Source: Flavobacterium sp. A45
GTDB taxonomy: Bacteria > Bacteroidota > Bacteroidia > Flavobacteriales > Flavobacteriaceae
DNA length: 48,449 nt
Direction of reading: 5' to 3'
Assembly: GCF_002001005.1 (NCBI RefSeq)
Contig: NZ_MUNX01000050.1
Coordinates: 1-48,449 of the forward strand
The translations under genes and the position numbers were made by a program. Below the pieces are notes generated by a model. The model ran no database searches and had not been told where the DNA came from. It was given only the letters and a program-made list of their open reading frames with translations. Every line of letters begins with the position of its first letter. The stretch's first letter is position 1. Positions 18,431 to 27,402 of this stretch are shown piece by piece.

Positions 18431-18657
18431 TTTTATTGGATTTATGTGTTGTGTAAGTTTGTTTAAAATGGTTTAAAGATTGTTTAAAACAGACTTAAAG
18501 TAAATAAAAAGAAAAAGTTTAAAGTTTAAATTCCTGTGAAGACTTTTAGAATACACAATCTTTAAACTTTAAACCTTTAAAATAAATTGAAGTTGAATCT
18601 AAACGGTTAAACCTTTAAACGATTTAAACTTTTAAACTTTTACACTTAAACAAAAAT

Positions 18658-19932
18658 TTAGAATACGAAAATAGCTCTTTCGCTCATCATTTCGTTTACT
18701 TCATTGGCTACTTCTTCGATAACATCTTCGTTTGTATGATCTACCAAAACTCTGTCAATTAAAGCAACAATAGTTTCCATGTCTTCTTCAACAAGACCAC
18801 GAGTAGTGATTGCTGCAGTTCCTACACGGATACCTGAAGTTACGAATGGAGATTTATCATCAAATGGAACCATGTTTTTATTTACTGTGATTTCTGCTTT
18901 TACCAAAGCATTTTCAGCCTCTTTTCCAGAAATCCCTTTGTTTCTAAGGTCAATTAACATCATGTGATTGTCTGTTCCTCCAGAAATAATATTGTATCCT
19001 CTTTTTACAAAAGCTTCAGCCATTGCATTTGCATTTTTTTTCAATTGCATTGCATAAGTAAAGAACTCATCTTGTAATGCTTCACCAAAAGCTACTGCTT
19101 TGGCAGCAATAATGTGCATTAATGGACCACCTTGATTTCCAGGAAAAACAGCAAGATCCAATAGTGATGACATCATTCTGATTTCTCCTTTTGGTGTAGT
19201 TAATCCCCAAGGATTTTCAAAATCTTTACCCATCATGATCAAACCTCCACGTGGTCCACGCAATGTTTTGTGGGTTGTTGTTGTAACGATATGACAATGA
19301 GGAATTGGATCATTCATCAAACCTTTGGCGATAAGCCCAGCAGGATGAGAAATATCAGCCATCAATATAGCACCAACACTATCAGCAATTACTCTAAAAC
19401 GTTCAAAATCCATATCACGAGAGTAAGCCGAAGCACCTGCGATGATTAATTTTGGTTGTTCTTTAGTCGCAATTTCTTGAATTTTATCATAGTTCAAACG
19501 ACCCGTTTCTTGATCTACACCATAGAAAACAGGATTGTACAAACGTCCAGAAAAGTTTACTGGTGAACCGTGAGTTAAGTGTCCTCCATGAGACAAATCG
19601 AAACCTAATATTTTATCACCTGGTTTCAAGCAAGCAAAAAATACAGCTGTATTCGCTTGTGAACCTGAGTGAGGTTGTACGTTTGCATACTCAGCACCAA
19701 ATAATTCTTTAGCTCTGTCGATAGCAATTTGTTCCACTACATCAACTACTTCGCATCCTCCGTAGTATCTTTTGCCAGGATATCCCTCAGCATATTTATT
19801 AGTTAAAACAGATCCAGCAGCTTCCATTACTTCGTCACTTACAAAGTTTTCAGAAGCAATAAGTTCTAGTCCGTGAATTTGTCTGTCTTGTTCTTCAAGA
19901 ATGAGGTCAAAAATTTGTTCGTCGCGTTGCAT
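18658..19932 (-). CDS. glyA: Serine hydroxymethyltransferase
   Basis: A 424-residue PLP enzyme that interconverts serine plus tetrahydrofolate with glycine plus 5,10-methylene-tetrahydrofolate. The PLP lysine lies in [14 protein letters not shown] at Lys222. Other hallmarks are [25 protein letters not shown] and the C-terminal [16 protein letters not shown] 19932 is chosen; the longer frame to 19968 adds twelve residues ([12 protein letters not shown]) not expected for the family. It is divergent from fahA. A -7-like box CAAAAATA (plus strand 19958-19965) may serve it. Confidence 0.97.
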   Translation of the reverse strand: MQRDEQIFDLILEEQDRQIHGLELIASENFVSDEVMEAAGSVLTNKYAEGYPGKRYYGGCEVVDVVEQIAIDRAKELFGAEYANVQPHSGSQANTAVFFACLKPGDKILGFDLSHGGHLTHGSPVNFSGRLYNPVFYGVDQETGRLNYDKIQEIATKEQPKLIIAGASAYSRDMDFERFRVIADSVGAILMADISHPAGLIAKGLMNDPIPHCHIVTTTTHKTLRGPRGGLIMMGKDFENPWGLTTPKGEIRMMSSLLDLAVFPGNQGGPLMHIIAAKAVAFGEALQDEFFTYAMQLKKNANAMAEAFVKRGYNIISGGTDNHMMLIDLRNKGISGKEAENALVKAEITVNKNMVPFDDKSPFVTSGIRVGTAAITTRGLVEEDMETIVALIDRVLVDHTNEDVIEEVANEVNEMMSERAIFVF

Positions 19933-19975
19933 TTCTTTGATTTTCGTTAATTTGACGCAAAAATACAAAAAAACG

Positions 19976-20006
19976 TTTGTTTAACCCCTAGATTATAATA
20001 TATTTG
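19976..20006 (+). promoter_or_regulatory. Flavobacterial-type promoter of fahA
   Basis: TTTG at 19976-19979, a 19-nt spacer, then TATATTTG at 19999-20006. This is an exact match to the Bacteroidota consensus (TTTG, N19-21, TAnnTTTG). The start of transcription would be near 20012, leaving a leader of about 28 nt. Confidence 0.75.
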
Positions 20007-20039
20007 ACAAGTAATTTTCAACAATCAATTAACATTATC

Positions 20040-21323
20040 ATGCCAATAACAGCCAACGACACTAGTAGAAAATCATGGTTAGAAGTACTGCCAGACAGCG
20101 ACTTCCCTATCCAAAATATTCCATTTGGAGTTTTTCTTACCAAAGAAAATATCGTCACGGTAGGTTCTAGAATTGGTGATTTTGCAATCGATTTAGGGGC
20201 GCTGCAACAATTAAATTACTTTGAAGGAATCGAATTGACAGACGATATGTTCATGCAAGATACCTTGAACGATTTTATATCGGATGGTCAAAAAACATGG
20301 AGATTGGTACGAAATAGAATTGCAGAAATTTTTGATGCTTCAAATTCCGAATTAAGGGATAACACTGCACATAGAGACATAGTGATTTTCAGAATGGAAG
20401 ATGTTGAGATGCAACTTCCTGTATTAATTGGTGATTACACTGATTTCTATTCCAGTAGAGAACACGCAACCAATGTTGGAAAAATGTTCCGCGACCCAGA
20501 AAACGCTTTATTGCCAAACTGGTTACACATTCCAGTTGGATACCACGGAAGAAGTTCTACCATTATCCCATCAGGGATTCCAGTACACAGACCCATGGGA
20601 CAAACTTTGCCAAATGGTGAAACTACCCCTGTTTTTGGTCCTTCTCGTTTAGTTGATTTCGAATTGGAAACCGCTTTTATCACTACTGATTGTAATATCA
20701 TGGGAGAAAACGTTCCTATCAGTGAAGTTGAAGGTTATATTTTTGGGATGGTTTTGCTTAATGACTGGAGTGCTCGTGATATTCAAAAATGGGAATATGT
20801 ACCGTTAGGACCTTTCTTAGCCAAAAACTTTGCCTCTTCAATTTCTCCTTGGATTATCACTATGGATGCCTTGGAACCTTTTAGAACCAAAGGCCCAAAA
20901 CAAGATCCTACTCCTTTCCCTTATTTACAGCAAAAAGGAAAACACTCATTCGATATTAATCTGGAAGTGGCTATTGCGCCAGAAAACGCAGAACCAACTG
21001 TGGTTTCCAGAACCAATTTCAAATATATGTATTGGACGATGAGTCAGCAACTGGCACATCATACATCAAACGGTTGTCGAGTAAATTCAGGCGACATGAT
21101 GGGTTCAGGAACTATCTCAGGGCCTACACCGGACAGTTATGGATCTATGCTGGAATTGACTTGGGGCGGAAAAAATCCAATTAAATTAAATGATGGTACT
21201 GAACGAAAATTTATTAATGATGGCGATACTGTAATTATTAAAGGACACAGTCAAAACGGGCAGGTTCGTATTGGTTTTGGAGAATGCTCCAGCAAGTTAC
21301 TCCCTCCCTTTGTAAGACAATAA
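20040..21323 (+). CDS. fahA: Fumarylacetoacetase
   Basis: A 427-residue fumarylacetoacetate hydrolase, which splits fumarylacetoacetate to fumarate and acetoacetate in the last step of tyrosine breakdown. The N-terminal SH3-like part (about 20-120) and the catalytic part with HIPVGYHGRSSTIIPSG, the metal carboxylates in LVDFELETAF and the GMVLLNDWSARDIQ region are present. ATG 20040 is chosen over TTG 20004, because the promoter -7 box lies at 19999-20006 and the extra residues do not look like coding sequence. A strong terminator follows. Other genes of the pathway are not in the window. Confidence 0.95.
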   Translation: MPITANDTSRKSWLEVLPDSDFPIQNIPFGVFLTKENIVTVGSRIGDFAIDLGALQQLNYFEGIELTDDMFMQDTLNDFISDGQKTWRLVRNRIAEIFDASNSELRDNTAHRDIVIFRMEDVEMQLPVLIGDYTDFYSSREHATNVGKMFRDPENALLPNWLHIPVGYHGRSSTIIPSGIPVHRPMGQTLPNGETTPVFGPSRLVDFELETAFITTDCNIMGENVPISEVEGYIFGMVLLNDWSARDIQKWEYVPLGPFLAKNFASSISPWIITMDALEPFRTKGPKQDPTPFPYLQQKGKHSFDINLEVAIAPENAEPTVVSRTNFKYMYWTMSQQLAHHTSNGCRVNSGDMMGSGTISGPTPDSYGSMLELTWGGKNPIKLNDGTERKFINDGDTVIIKGHSQNGQVRIGFGECSSKLLPPFVRQ

Positions 21324-21342
21324 TTATAAGCTTTTTATAACC

Positions 21343-21375
21343 AACCGACAATTTCAAAGTTGTCGGTTTTTTTTT
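21343..21375 (+). terminator. Rho-independent terminator after fahA
   Basis: The arms AACCGACAA (21343-21351) and TTGTCGGTT (21360-21368) pair perfectly with a loop of 8, followed by a T-run. It lies 20 bp after the fahA stop codon. Confidence 0.85.
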
Positions 21376-21384
21376 GAAAAAATA

Positions 21385-21417
21385 TTGGCAAAATCCACCA
21401 AAGGAATAGTAGATTTG
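21385..21417 (+). promoter_or_regulatory. Promoter of the 21464 lipoprotein gene
   Basis: TTG at 21385-21387, a 22-nt spacer, then TAGATTTG at 21410-21417, an exact TAnnTTTG box. The start ATG is 47 nt downstream of the box. Confidence 0.6.
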
Positions 21418-21463
21418 CAAAAAAAATTAACCTACGATTGATATAATTCATTAGCCCCATAAA

Positions 21464-22648
21464 ATGAAAAAAATTACTCTTATAATTGCTTTTTTTACGC
21501 TAATTACTTCATGTGGCGTAAAACAAACCCAAAACAATTTAGCATCCGGAAATTATGATGCCGCAATTGACATCGCACTTTCCAATTTGCGTTCCAACAA
21601 AGACAAAAAAGGAAAACAAGACTACATCTATTTACTCGAAGAAGCTTTCGCTAAGGCCAAAGAACGAGATTTGAACACTGTCTCTTTTTTAATCAAAGAA
21701 AATAATCCGAGTAATTTGGAAAAAATATACAATACCTATCTGGCGTTAAACGACCGTCAAGAAAAAATAAAGCCATTGCTTCCTTTAAAATTAATCAAAG
21801 ATGAAAGAAATGCCATTTTCCCTTTTGATGATTACGACAATCAAATCATTAGCAGTAAAAACGCACTATCCAATCATCTTTATACCAATGCAAAAGCGTT
21901 AATGCTGACCAATAATAAAATGAATTATCGCAGAGTGTATGATGATTTAATCTATTTGGACAAAATAAATCATAACTATAAAGATGTTGCCAGCATTATA
22001 GATGAAGCACAACTAAAAGGAACTGATTATGTAATCGTAAATACAAAAAACGAAACGAACATGATTATTCCTGCGCAGCTGCAAAGTGACTTATTGGATT
22101 TTAAAAGCTATAATTTGAATGACAAATGGACCGTTTACCATACCGTCAAACAAAAAGACACTTACTATGATTACGGAATGCTGATCAGCTTCCGATCGAT
22201 TTTAATTTCTCCTGAACAAATAAAAGAAAGAGAGTTCTTCAAAGAACGTAAAGTAGTTGATGGACAAAGAAAACAGGTTGACGACAATGGAAAAATCGTT
22301 TTGGACAGACAAGGAAAACCAATAATGATAGATAACGTGATTAATGCTTCGGTAAAAATCAACGAAGTAAGACAGTTTAAATCGTGTCAAATCACCGCCA
22401 AAGTCGACTATGTTGAAAATAAGACCAAGCAATCATTGGGATCTTTCCCAATCACTAGTGAGTATGTTTTTGAAAATATTTTTGCTACCTACAAAGGGGA
22501 CCCTCGCGCCGCCGATGACAACTACAATGCAAATTTCTACAACAAGGCTGTTCCTTTTCCTACCAGCGAGCAAATGGTTTATGATACCGGCGAAAATTTG
22601 AAAGCCAAAATCAATGGCGTAATTAACAGTAATCAATTTAGAAAATAA
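21464..22648 (+). CDS. Predicted lipoprotein, TPR-like N-terminal part
   Basis: A 394-residue protein with a lipoprotein signal ending at Cys17 (LITSCGVKQ). The first 170 residues are helical, with pieces such as NNLASGNYDAAIDIALSNL that look like TPR-style repeats. The rest is strand-rich with an RQVDDNGKIVLDRQGKPIMI segment. I do not recognise a family and can give no function. It has its own promoter and ends with a clear terminator, so it is a single-gene unit. Confidence 0.6.
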   Translation: MKKITLIIAFFTLITSCGVKQTQNNLASGNYDAAIDIALSNLRSNKDKKGKQDYIYLLEEAFAKAKERDLNTVSFLIKENNPSNLEKIYNTYLALNDRQEKIKPLLPLKLIKDERNAIFPFDDYDNQIISSKNALSNHLYTNAKALMLTNNKMNYRRVYDDLIYLDKINHNYKDVASIIDEAQLKGTDYVIVNTKNETNMIIPAQLQSDLLDFKSYNLNDKWTVYHTVKQKDTYYDYGMLISFRSILISPEQIKEREFFKERKVVDGQRKQVDDNGKIVLDRQGKPIMIDNVINASVKINEVRQFKSCQITAKVDYVENKTKQSLGSFPITSEYVFENIFATYKGDPRAADDNYNANFYNKAVPFPTSEQMVYDTGENLKAKINGVINSNQFRK

Positions 22649-22666
22649 GGTTCCTAAAATAATATC

Positions 22667-22699
22667 AAAAAGCAACTCCAATCCGAGTTGCTTTTTTTG
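22667..22699 (+). terminator. Rho-independent terminator
   Basis: The arms AAAAAGCAACTC (22667-22678) and GAGTTGCTTTTT (22685-22696) pair exactly with a 6-nt loop, then a T-run. It ends the lipoprotein gene at 21464-22648. Confidence 0.85.
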
Positions 22700-22792
22700 T
22701 TTTTAGCCGTCAAAATTAGCATCAAAGAGCAGCGAACTTAATGCAATTCTTTGTGAACTTCGCAGTTTAACTACCAAAGATGTTTTTTATAA

Positions 22793-23968
22793 TCACAAAA
22801 CCAGTAATGGTGCAATAACACCAAAACTCAATTGCCCAGTAGTACCATCGGTTGCATTAAAATTGTTTTGAGCATAAGCAGAATAATCGTTTTTCTTAAA
22901 GACGTAACCTACAAAAAATTTCATATTTAAATCGACGAAAGGCGAATATTCAACTGTTGGAATAATGCCATAAGAAGTCAATAATCTATCCATTTTATTA
23001 GGATCCGGATTTCCGTTCCAATAGGCATTACTGTTCATTACGGTAAGCAAGAGATTTATTTTTGGCTGAATCTGATATTCTAACCTTATCCAGTTCTCGA
23101 TATATGAAACATCTTCAGCGGCATAAGGATGTTTGCTTTTGATAATATTCGAAACTACACATTTTTGATCCAAATCCTCTTTACTGTACTGAAAATCATA
23201 ATACAGCAGCCATTTATTATTTTTAAACTTATTCCCAAGCGAAATCAAACTTCGGTTTGTGTTTTCGGCATCCATGAAATAACCGTAGCTGTAGGTTGTT
23301 TCCAGTTTTCCTTCAAAAAAACTGCCTTTCCAATTACCAACTGCTGCCAAAGGCGTTTCGGTAGCCGTAATCCCTGGCGGAACAGAAGCTCCATATTGCT
23401 CTTGAAATGTTTTTGTTCGGGAATTCAGCAACTGCAGATTAAACTTGTTTTTATGATCCAATAATGCATACGAAAGTGAAGCTCCCACGATAAAATTTTC
23501 ACTGTAATTATTAATCGTATTATAGGACAAAATTTCAATTGGATTCGTCAAAAGTTCATAACCTCCCCAATCTCCTATCATTTTTCCAAGACTTAGTTCA
23601 GTCTGTGGTGCTACATCAATGGTCAGATAAGCCATATCGACAGAACGGCTCATGTTATCTACCGTGTTTGGATCGGCAATTTTAGTATATCGGTTTCGGA
23701 ATCTAAAAAAAACCTTGTCATGAATTTTACCTTTTACTTCAAATCGGAATTGATTGACCGAAAAAAGGGAATTTACATGTTCATTATCCACAAAATAATT
23801 ATCAAAAGCCAAACGGGTATTAAAAATAACATCAACGTTTTTTAACAACGAAAATTTAGAAGTTGGTATTAAAGGTGCAGCTGCAGGATTTTCTTTCTGG
23901 ATTCCATTTTGCCCAAAAGAAAAAAAAGGCATAAAAATAAGCATCCAATAAATAAAGTGATTTTTCAT
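22793..23968 (-). CDS. Outer-membrane porin (phosphate-porin-like barrel)
   Basis: A 391-residue protein with a signal peptide (FFSFGQNG) and a barrel of alternating polar/aromatic strands, e.g. KVFFRFRNRYTK, WLLYYDFQYSKED, INLLLTVMNSNAYW, MKFFVGYVFKK. It ends in GVIAPLLVL. The opening region (VDVIFNTRLAFDNYF, VNQFRFEVKGKI) fits the OprO/OprP-like porin family of the Bacteroidota. It lies 21 bp after the carbonic anhydrase gene in the same direction, so both are probably one transcript. Possibly it passes an anion such as phosphate or bicarbonate; this is inference. Confidence 0.7.
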   Translation of the reverse strand: MKNHFIYWMLIFMPFFSFGQNGIQKENPAAAPLIPTSKFSLLKNVDVIFNTRLAFDNYFVDNEHVNSLFSVNQFRFEVKGKIHDKVFFRFRNRYTKIADPNTVDNMSRSVDMAYLTIDVAPQTELSLGKMIGDWGGYELLTNPIEILSYNTINNYSENFIVGASLSYALLDHKNKFNLQLLNSRTKTFQEQYGASVPPGITATETPLAAVGNWKGSFFEGKLETTYSYGYFMDAENTNRSLISLGNKFKNNKWLLYYDFQYSKEDLDQKCVVSNIIKSKHPYAAEDVSYIENWIRLEYQIQPKINLLLTVMNSNAYWNGNPDPNKMDRLLTSYGIIPTVEYSPFVDLNMKFFVGYVFKKNDYSAYAQNNFNATDGTTGQLSFGVIAPLLVL

Positions 23969-23989
23969 TATAAATATTTTTCGGACAGG

Positions 23990-24652
23990 CTATTTTATTT
24001 TTTCAAAAGTTACTTTACCTGATTCAATATCATATAATGCACCAATAATCGCAATTTTATTATGGTCAAAACGCTCTTTCAAAATTGGCTCTGCTGCTTT
24101 CAAAAAAGTAACTCCGTGAGCAATGTTTGCATCAATCGCTTTATCAACAGTTAAGTTATGTGTGACTTTCAAGCTTTTCTCTTCGTTCTCTCTTTCTATA
24201 TAATTAATTATGTTTTTAATATGATCCGGATGGTCATAATGCCCTTTGGAACTGATAAATGCTTTGATGGCGCCACAGTCTTTGTGTCCCATAATCACAA
24301 TCAGTTTACAGTCTAAATGCTCCACAGCATATTCAATACTTCCTAATTCATAGTCTCCAATCACATTTCCGGCAGTTCTGATAGAAAAAATATCGCCAAG
24401 CCCTTGATCGAAAACAAGTTCGGCAGGCACTCTGGAATCGGAACAGCTCACGACAGCGACAAATGGGTGCTGTCCTTTTTTGAGTTCCCGTATCCTTTCG
24501 AGTGTTTCATCGGGATGTACGGGTTTTCCCGAAGCAAATCGTTTGTTTCCTTCTTCCAGTTTTTGTAGTGGAGATAAATTGGTGTTTTCAGTGTGGTTAC
24601 AAGCAGACAATACGCTTATAAATAGCAGATAAAGCAGTCCTTTTTTAATCAT
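23990..24652 (-). CDS. Beta-class carbonic anhydrase, predicted lipoprotein
   Basis: A 220-residue enzyme that hydrates CO2 to bicarbonate. The zinc ligands are Cys70 (in VVSCSDSR), His123 and Cys126 (in GHKDCGA), and the Asp72-Arg74 pair is present. Unusually it begins with a lipoprotein signal, Cys18 in VLSAC, so it should be attached to a membrane facing the periplasm rather than free in the cytoplasm. The porin gene follows after 21 bp. A promoter match (minus strand, 24673-24706) precedes it. Periplasmic anhydrases can help trap or release inorganic carbon at the envelope. Confidence 0.93.
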   Translation of the reverse strand: MIKKGLLYLLFISVLSACNHTENTNLSPLQKLEEGNKRFASGKPVHPDETLERIRELKKGQHPFVAVVSCSDSRVPAELVFDQGLGDIFSIRTAGNVIGDYELGSIEYAVEHLDCKLIVIMGHKDCGAIKAFISSKGHYDHPDHIKNIINYIERENEEKSLKVTHNLTVDKAIDANIAHGVTFLKAAEPILKERFDHNKIAIIGALYDIESGKVTFEKIK

Positions 24653-24672
24653 GATAGTTTCCTAAATTGCGA

Positions 24673-24706
24673 CAAATCTAAGCCCGTCAAAAAAAAATTA
24701 GGCAAA
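24673..24706 (-). promoter_or_regulatory. Promoter of the carbonic anhydrase-porin operon
   Basis: On the minus strand: TTTG (plus 24703-24706), about 22 nt, then TAGATTTG (plus 24673-24680). This is an exact Bacteroidota-type -7 box with a -33 TTTG. Confidence 0.6.
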
Positions 24707-24913
24707 CTTACCCTTGTCAATGAAGTAACAAATTTAGAATCATGAAACCTCGCAAATATTGACTTTTATCATATTTGGAGAATTAATTTTATTTAAAAAT
24801 AAATATTGAAAACTATCAAACGATATAGTTGATAAATAGTCTGGGAATTATTCTAATTTAGGAAAAACAACTATCAAAGCGTTTATTGAAATTTATGATA
24901 GCTCAAAAATTAA

Positions 24914-25345
24914 TCAATACATTTCCGGAGTCAATGTAACTATGAATAAATTTTCCTGGTTGCTGTCCATATAATGATAAATCACGGTAGAATCATTATC
25001 CCTAAAAGCTTCAAGACTTGGATTTGTTTTGGAAGCAGCCAATATTTCTTTTTCTATAGACTTTTTCAAAGCGGCAACATCAATACTTCCTTTTAAAACA
25101 CGTACCAAAGTAAAATCATATTGAACAGTATTATCGGGCAATTGATTTACACTCTCCATCCGAATATCGTCACTTATCATCACGGGACAGGCCGCATTGT
25201 ATTTGGTCACCAAAGCCGCGAGTTCATTACTGACAGGTTTCTCTTTTATAAAATAGTATTGAGCAGCACCTATCAAAACTATCACTATAATAATTTTGAT
25301 TATTTTTCGAATGAGCAGTTTCTTTTTTCTTTGTTTTTCTTCCAT
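24914..25345 (-). CDS. Small single-pass membrane protein, unknown
   Basis: A 143-residue protein from ATG 25345; a longer form from 25390 adds 15 basic residues. A basic start (MEEKQRKKK) is followed by one membrane segment (about 12-30, IIKIIIVIVLIGAAQYYF), then a soluble domain of about 110 residues with LVTKYNAACPVMI, VQYDFTLVRVLKG and LEAFRDNDSTVIYHYMD. Not recognised. Small periplasmic-domain proteins like this occur in flavobacteria without known function. It lies 30 bp from the stop of the NTF2-like gene and could be on the same transcript. Confidence 0.5.
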   Translation of the reverse strand: MEEKQRKKKLLIRKIIKIIIVIVLIGAAQYYFIKEKPVSNELAALVTKYNAACPVMISDDIRMESVNQLPDNTVQYDFTLVRVLKGSIDVAALKKSIEKEILAASKTNPSLEAFRDNDSTVIYHYMDSNQENLFIVTLTPEMY

Positions 25346-25420
25346 TGCCAATGGTAATTTATATTTTCTTGAATTTACTTTTTTGAACACTAAACCTGCT
25401 AATTACAAATCGTTACACTA

Positions 25421-25897
25421 TTATTGATGATCAAAACTCAAAACTTCTTTAAGTATCCATTCTTTATTTTCGAGTAAGTATACATGCGTGAATCTTGCCG
25501 TGCCGGTTTGTCTATCTTCCTTGTTAGGCTCTCTGATATAAAAATCATGGATTCCACTTTGGACAACTCCATAGAGAACACCGTCATTATATAACGGAAA
25601 GACTTCCAACGCTTCTTTACGAACTTTACGAATTGGTTTTTTATTATTGTCGGAGCAAAGGTTTTTTCTGGTGTTCTCCAAAAACTTCTCTTTGTCTTGA
25701 ATTCCACCTCGATCATGATAAAACACAAGATCCTTGTGTATCATTTTTTCCATATAAGCAAAATCACATTGATTAAAACATCGCTCAAAAAAGATACTGT
25801 CATGTTTCTGTAAAGCCAAAAATAATTCAGAGTTTTTGGGTACTTGCGCTATGGTAAAATTTACAGATACAAAAAGTAAAATTAGTATTGTTCTCAT
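25421..25897 (-). CDS. NTF2/DUF4440-like exported protein
   Basis: A 158-residue protein with a signal peptide (ending FTIAQVPK). The mature part has the SnoaL/DUF4440 pattern: helix CFNQCDFAYMEKMIHKDLVF, strands VLYGVVQSGIHDF, ARFTHVYLLENKEWILKEV. These cone-shaped folds bind small molecules; no catalytic site can be assigned. It starts 45 bp to the left of attC-like repeat copy 1, so it may be the last gene of the cassette array, but no repeat follows its stop. Confidence 0.65.
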   Translation of the reverse strand: MRTILILLFVSVNFTIAQVPKNSELFLALQKHDSIFFERCFNQCDFAYMEKMIHKDLVFYHDRGGIQDKEKFLENTRKNLCSDNNKKPIRKVRKEALEVFPLYNDGVLYGVVQSGIHDFYIREPNKEDRQTGTARFTHVYLLENKEWILKEVLSFDHQ

Positions 25898-25942
25898 GTT
25901 TTTATTTTTTTTTACTTGACATAGTTTTGAAGTAATTCTTTT

Positions 25943-26070
25943 AACGTTCTGGCGCTACACGAGGTTTGGGATTAAAGAAGCCTAATCTTCGAATAAACAA
26001 AAATTTCATCTGATACAAGACCAACTTTCAAAAAACCAAATACCCAAATTGCTTGTAGCGTGTGTTCGCA
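25943..26070 (-). repeat. attC-like repeat, copy 1
   Basis: Starts at AACGTT (25943-25948) and ends at GTTCGCA (26064-26070). The inner arms are CGCTACACGAGGTTTGGG (25953-25970) and CCCAAATTGCTTGTAGCG (26043-26060), paired with a few mismatches. The central part shares short blocks with copies 2 and 3. It lies between the NTF2-like gene and the methyltransferase gene. Confidence 0.75.
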
Positions 26071-26084
26071 GATAGCCCTTTTTG

Positions 26085-26702
26085 TTAGTTTAGTTGTCGC
26101 TTAAAACTACAAAAAATAAAATTCTGTTTTGTTTCAAAAGGCGTTGTATGGTCTTCGGTTACACATTTTATTTTTTCAAATCCATTCTCCATTTCGGCGG
26201 TTAATGTTTCTTCATTATATTGTTTTATTTCTAAACCGCTACATTTTTTCGGCCCGTTTTCAGAAAAGGTTCCAACGGTTAAATATCCTGAAACTGATTT
26301 TCTTGCAGTTTCCATATATTTTTGAATTTGCTCTTTACTCGTTAAGAAATGAAAAGTTGCTCTGTCGTGCCAAACTTCAAAAGTTTCGTTTGTTTCAAAT
26401 TCTGTTATATCGCTTACAATCCAATTCACTTTTTCTGCATTTACTCCTAATCTTGCTTTCGCTTTCTCGATTGCTTTTGCAGAAATATCCAAAACAGTTA
26501 TATTCTCAAAACCCTCTTCGATTAGAAAATCTACTAGTTTACTGTCTCCGCCACCAATATCAATAATTTTAGATTTCTTCGTTAAGTTGAAAGATTTTAT
26601 AAAATCTAATGAAGTTTTCGGAATTTCTTGCGTCCAACTAACTTCATTTGGATTTTTAGTTTCGTAAACTGTTTCCCAATGATTTTTTCTATTTTCTTCC
26701 AT
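26085..26702 (-). CDS. Class I SAM-dependent methyltransferase
   Basis: A 205-residue methyltransferase. Motif I is KIIDIGGGDSKLVDFLIEEG, the acidic second motif is VLDISAKAIEKAK, and a later WHDRATFHFLT is characteristic of a small-molecule methyltransferase group. The substrate is unknown. The gene sits as a cassette between attC-like repeats 1 and 2 with its stop 15 nt from the left repeat end. Its start lies 43 nt from repeat 2. That spacing fits a cassette with little room for its own promoter. Confidence 0.8.
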   Translation of the reverse strand: MEENRKNHWETVYETKNPNEVSWTQEIPKTSLDFIKSFNLTKKSKIIDIGGGDSKLVDFLIEEGFENITVLDISAKAIEKAKARLGVNAEKVNWIVSDITEFETNETFEVWHDRATFHFLTSKEQIQKYMETARKSVSGYLTVGTFSENGPKKCSGLEIKQYNEETLTAEMENGFEKIKCVTEDHTTPFETKQNFIFCSFKRQLN

Positions 26703-26741
26703 TATTCTTATTTTCTTTAGTTACGATTCTTTTAGGGTTTC

Positions 26742-26873
26742 TGCCAACGTTCTGGGACTACAACGCGTTTGGTACTAAATTAAGCCCTATTTTCGGATCT
26801 GACAAATCATCCAAATACAAAACCAACTTTCCACTAAGCCAATTGCCAAAATCCGTTGTAGCGGCTGTTACCT
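26742..26873 (-). repeat. attC-like repeat, copy 2
   Basis: Starts at TGCCAAC/AACGTT (26742-26751) and ends at GTTACCT (26867-26873). Its stem is CTACAACG paired with CGTTGTAG, whereas copy 3 has CTACAAGC paired with GCTTGTAG: both arms changed together. Its last bases overlap the stop codon of the 26868 gene. Confidence 0.75.
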
Positions 26874-27383
26874 TCCGCCTTTATTTGCTTTTAAGATTTC
26901 AATTAACACTTTCAATATTCGCTTTTCAAATTTCTCAATTTGCTTACTATTGTCATTATAATTGAAATCATCATTAATATTTTCCCATGAATTTATTCGA
27001 ACTTGATTCACTTGAACAAATGCAAAAGTTGTTTCGCTTTTTCCATTATTTCTAATCCAAGTTTGAATTACCTCATTTTCATCTTGAAAGTAAAAAAATG
27101 TAACATACCAAAATGCAGGATTTTTGGTTTGATGATCAATCAATTCATACTCTCCGATATTTTTGGGAACTTTATATTCAGGATGTAATTCTTTAAATTT
27201 CTTGATTGCGTTTTTGACTTCAGATTCTGAATAATTGAGATAATACGTTTCAGCATATGGATAACTACCGGCAGAAATAATATTAATCTTTCTATATATT
27301 TCATATGAGATTTGTTTTCTGAAAATACAAAATCCAACCACGATAATCGTTAGCAGAATTAGAAGTGTTAATTTTTTTTTCAC
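26868..27383 (-). CDS. Small membrane-anchored protein, unknown
   Basis: A 171-residue protein with one N-terminal hydrophobic segment (about 5-23, LTLLILLTIIVVGFCIF) and a charged soluble part. Segments such as LNYSESEVKNAIKKFKELHP and NPAFWYVTFFYFQDENEVIQ are well formed, but I do not recognise a family. Its stop codon overlaps the end box of attC-like repeat 2, and repeat 3 begins 24 nt before its start. Unknown single-gene cassette contents are usual in integron arrays. Confidence 0.6.
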   Translation of the reverse strand: MKKKLTLLILLTIIVVGFCIFRKQISYEIYRKINIISAGSYPYAETYYLNYSESEVKNAIKKFKELHPEYKVPKNIGEYELIDHQTKNPAFWYVTFFYFQDENEVIQTWIRNNGKSETTFAFVQVNQVRINSWENINDDFNYNDNSKQIEKFEKRILKVLIEILKANKGGR

Positions 27384-27402
27384 GTTTAGTTGTTAAGGTT
27401 GC

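Noticed and set aside
23129..23464. Plus-strand frame opposite the porin gene
   Set aside because: Antisense shadow of a beta-barrel gene, no plausible start context.
25381..25420. A fourth attC-like repeat after the NTF2-like gene
   Set aside because: Only a weak box (GTGTAAC) is present; the conserved arms GCTACA and TGTAGC are missing.
26129..26566. Long plus-strand frame opposite the methyltransferase gene
   Set aside because: It is the antisense shadow of a clear methyltransferase; composition is Leu/Phe-rich as expected from a reversed coding strand.
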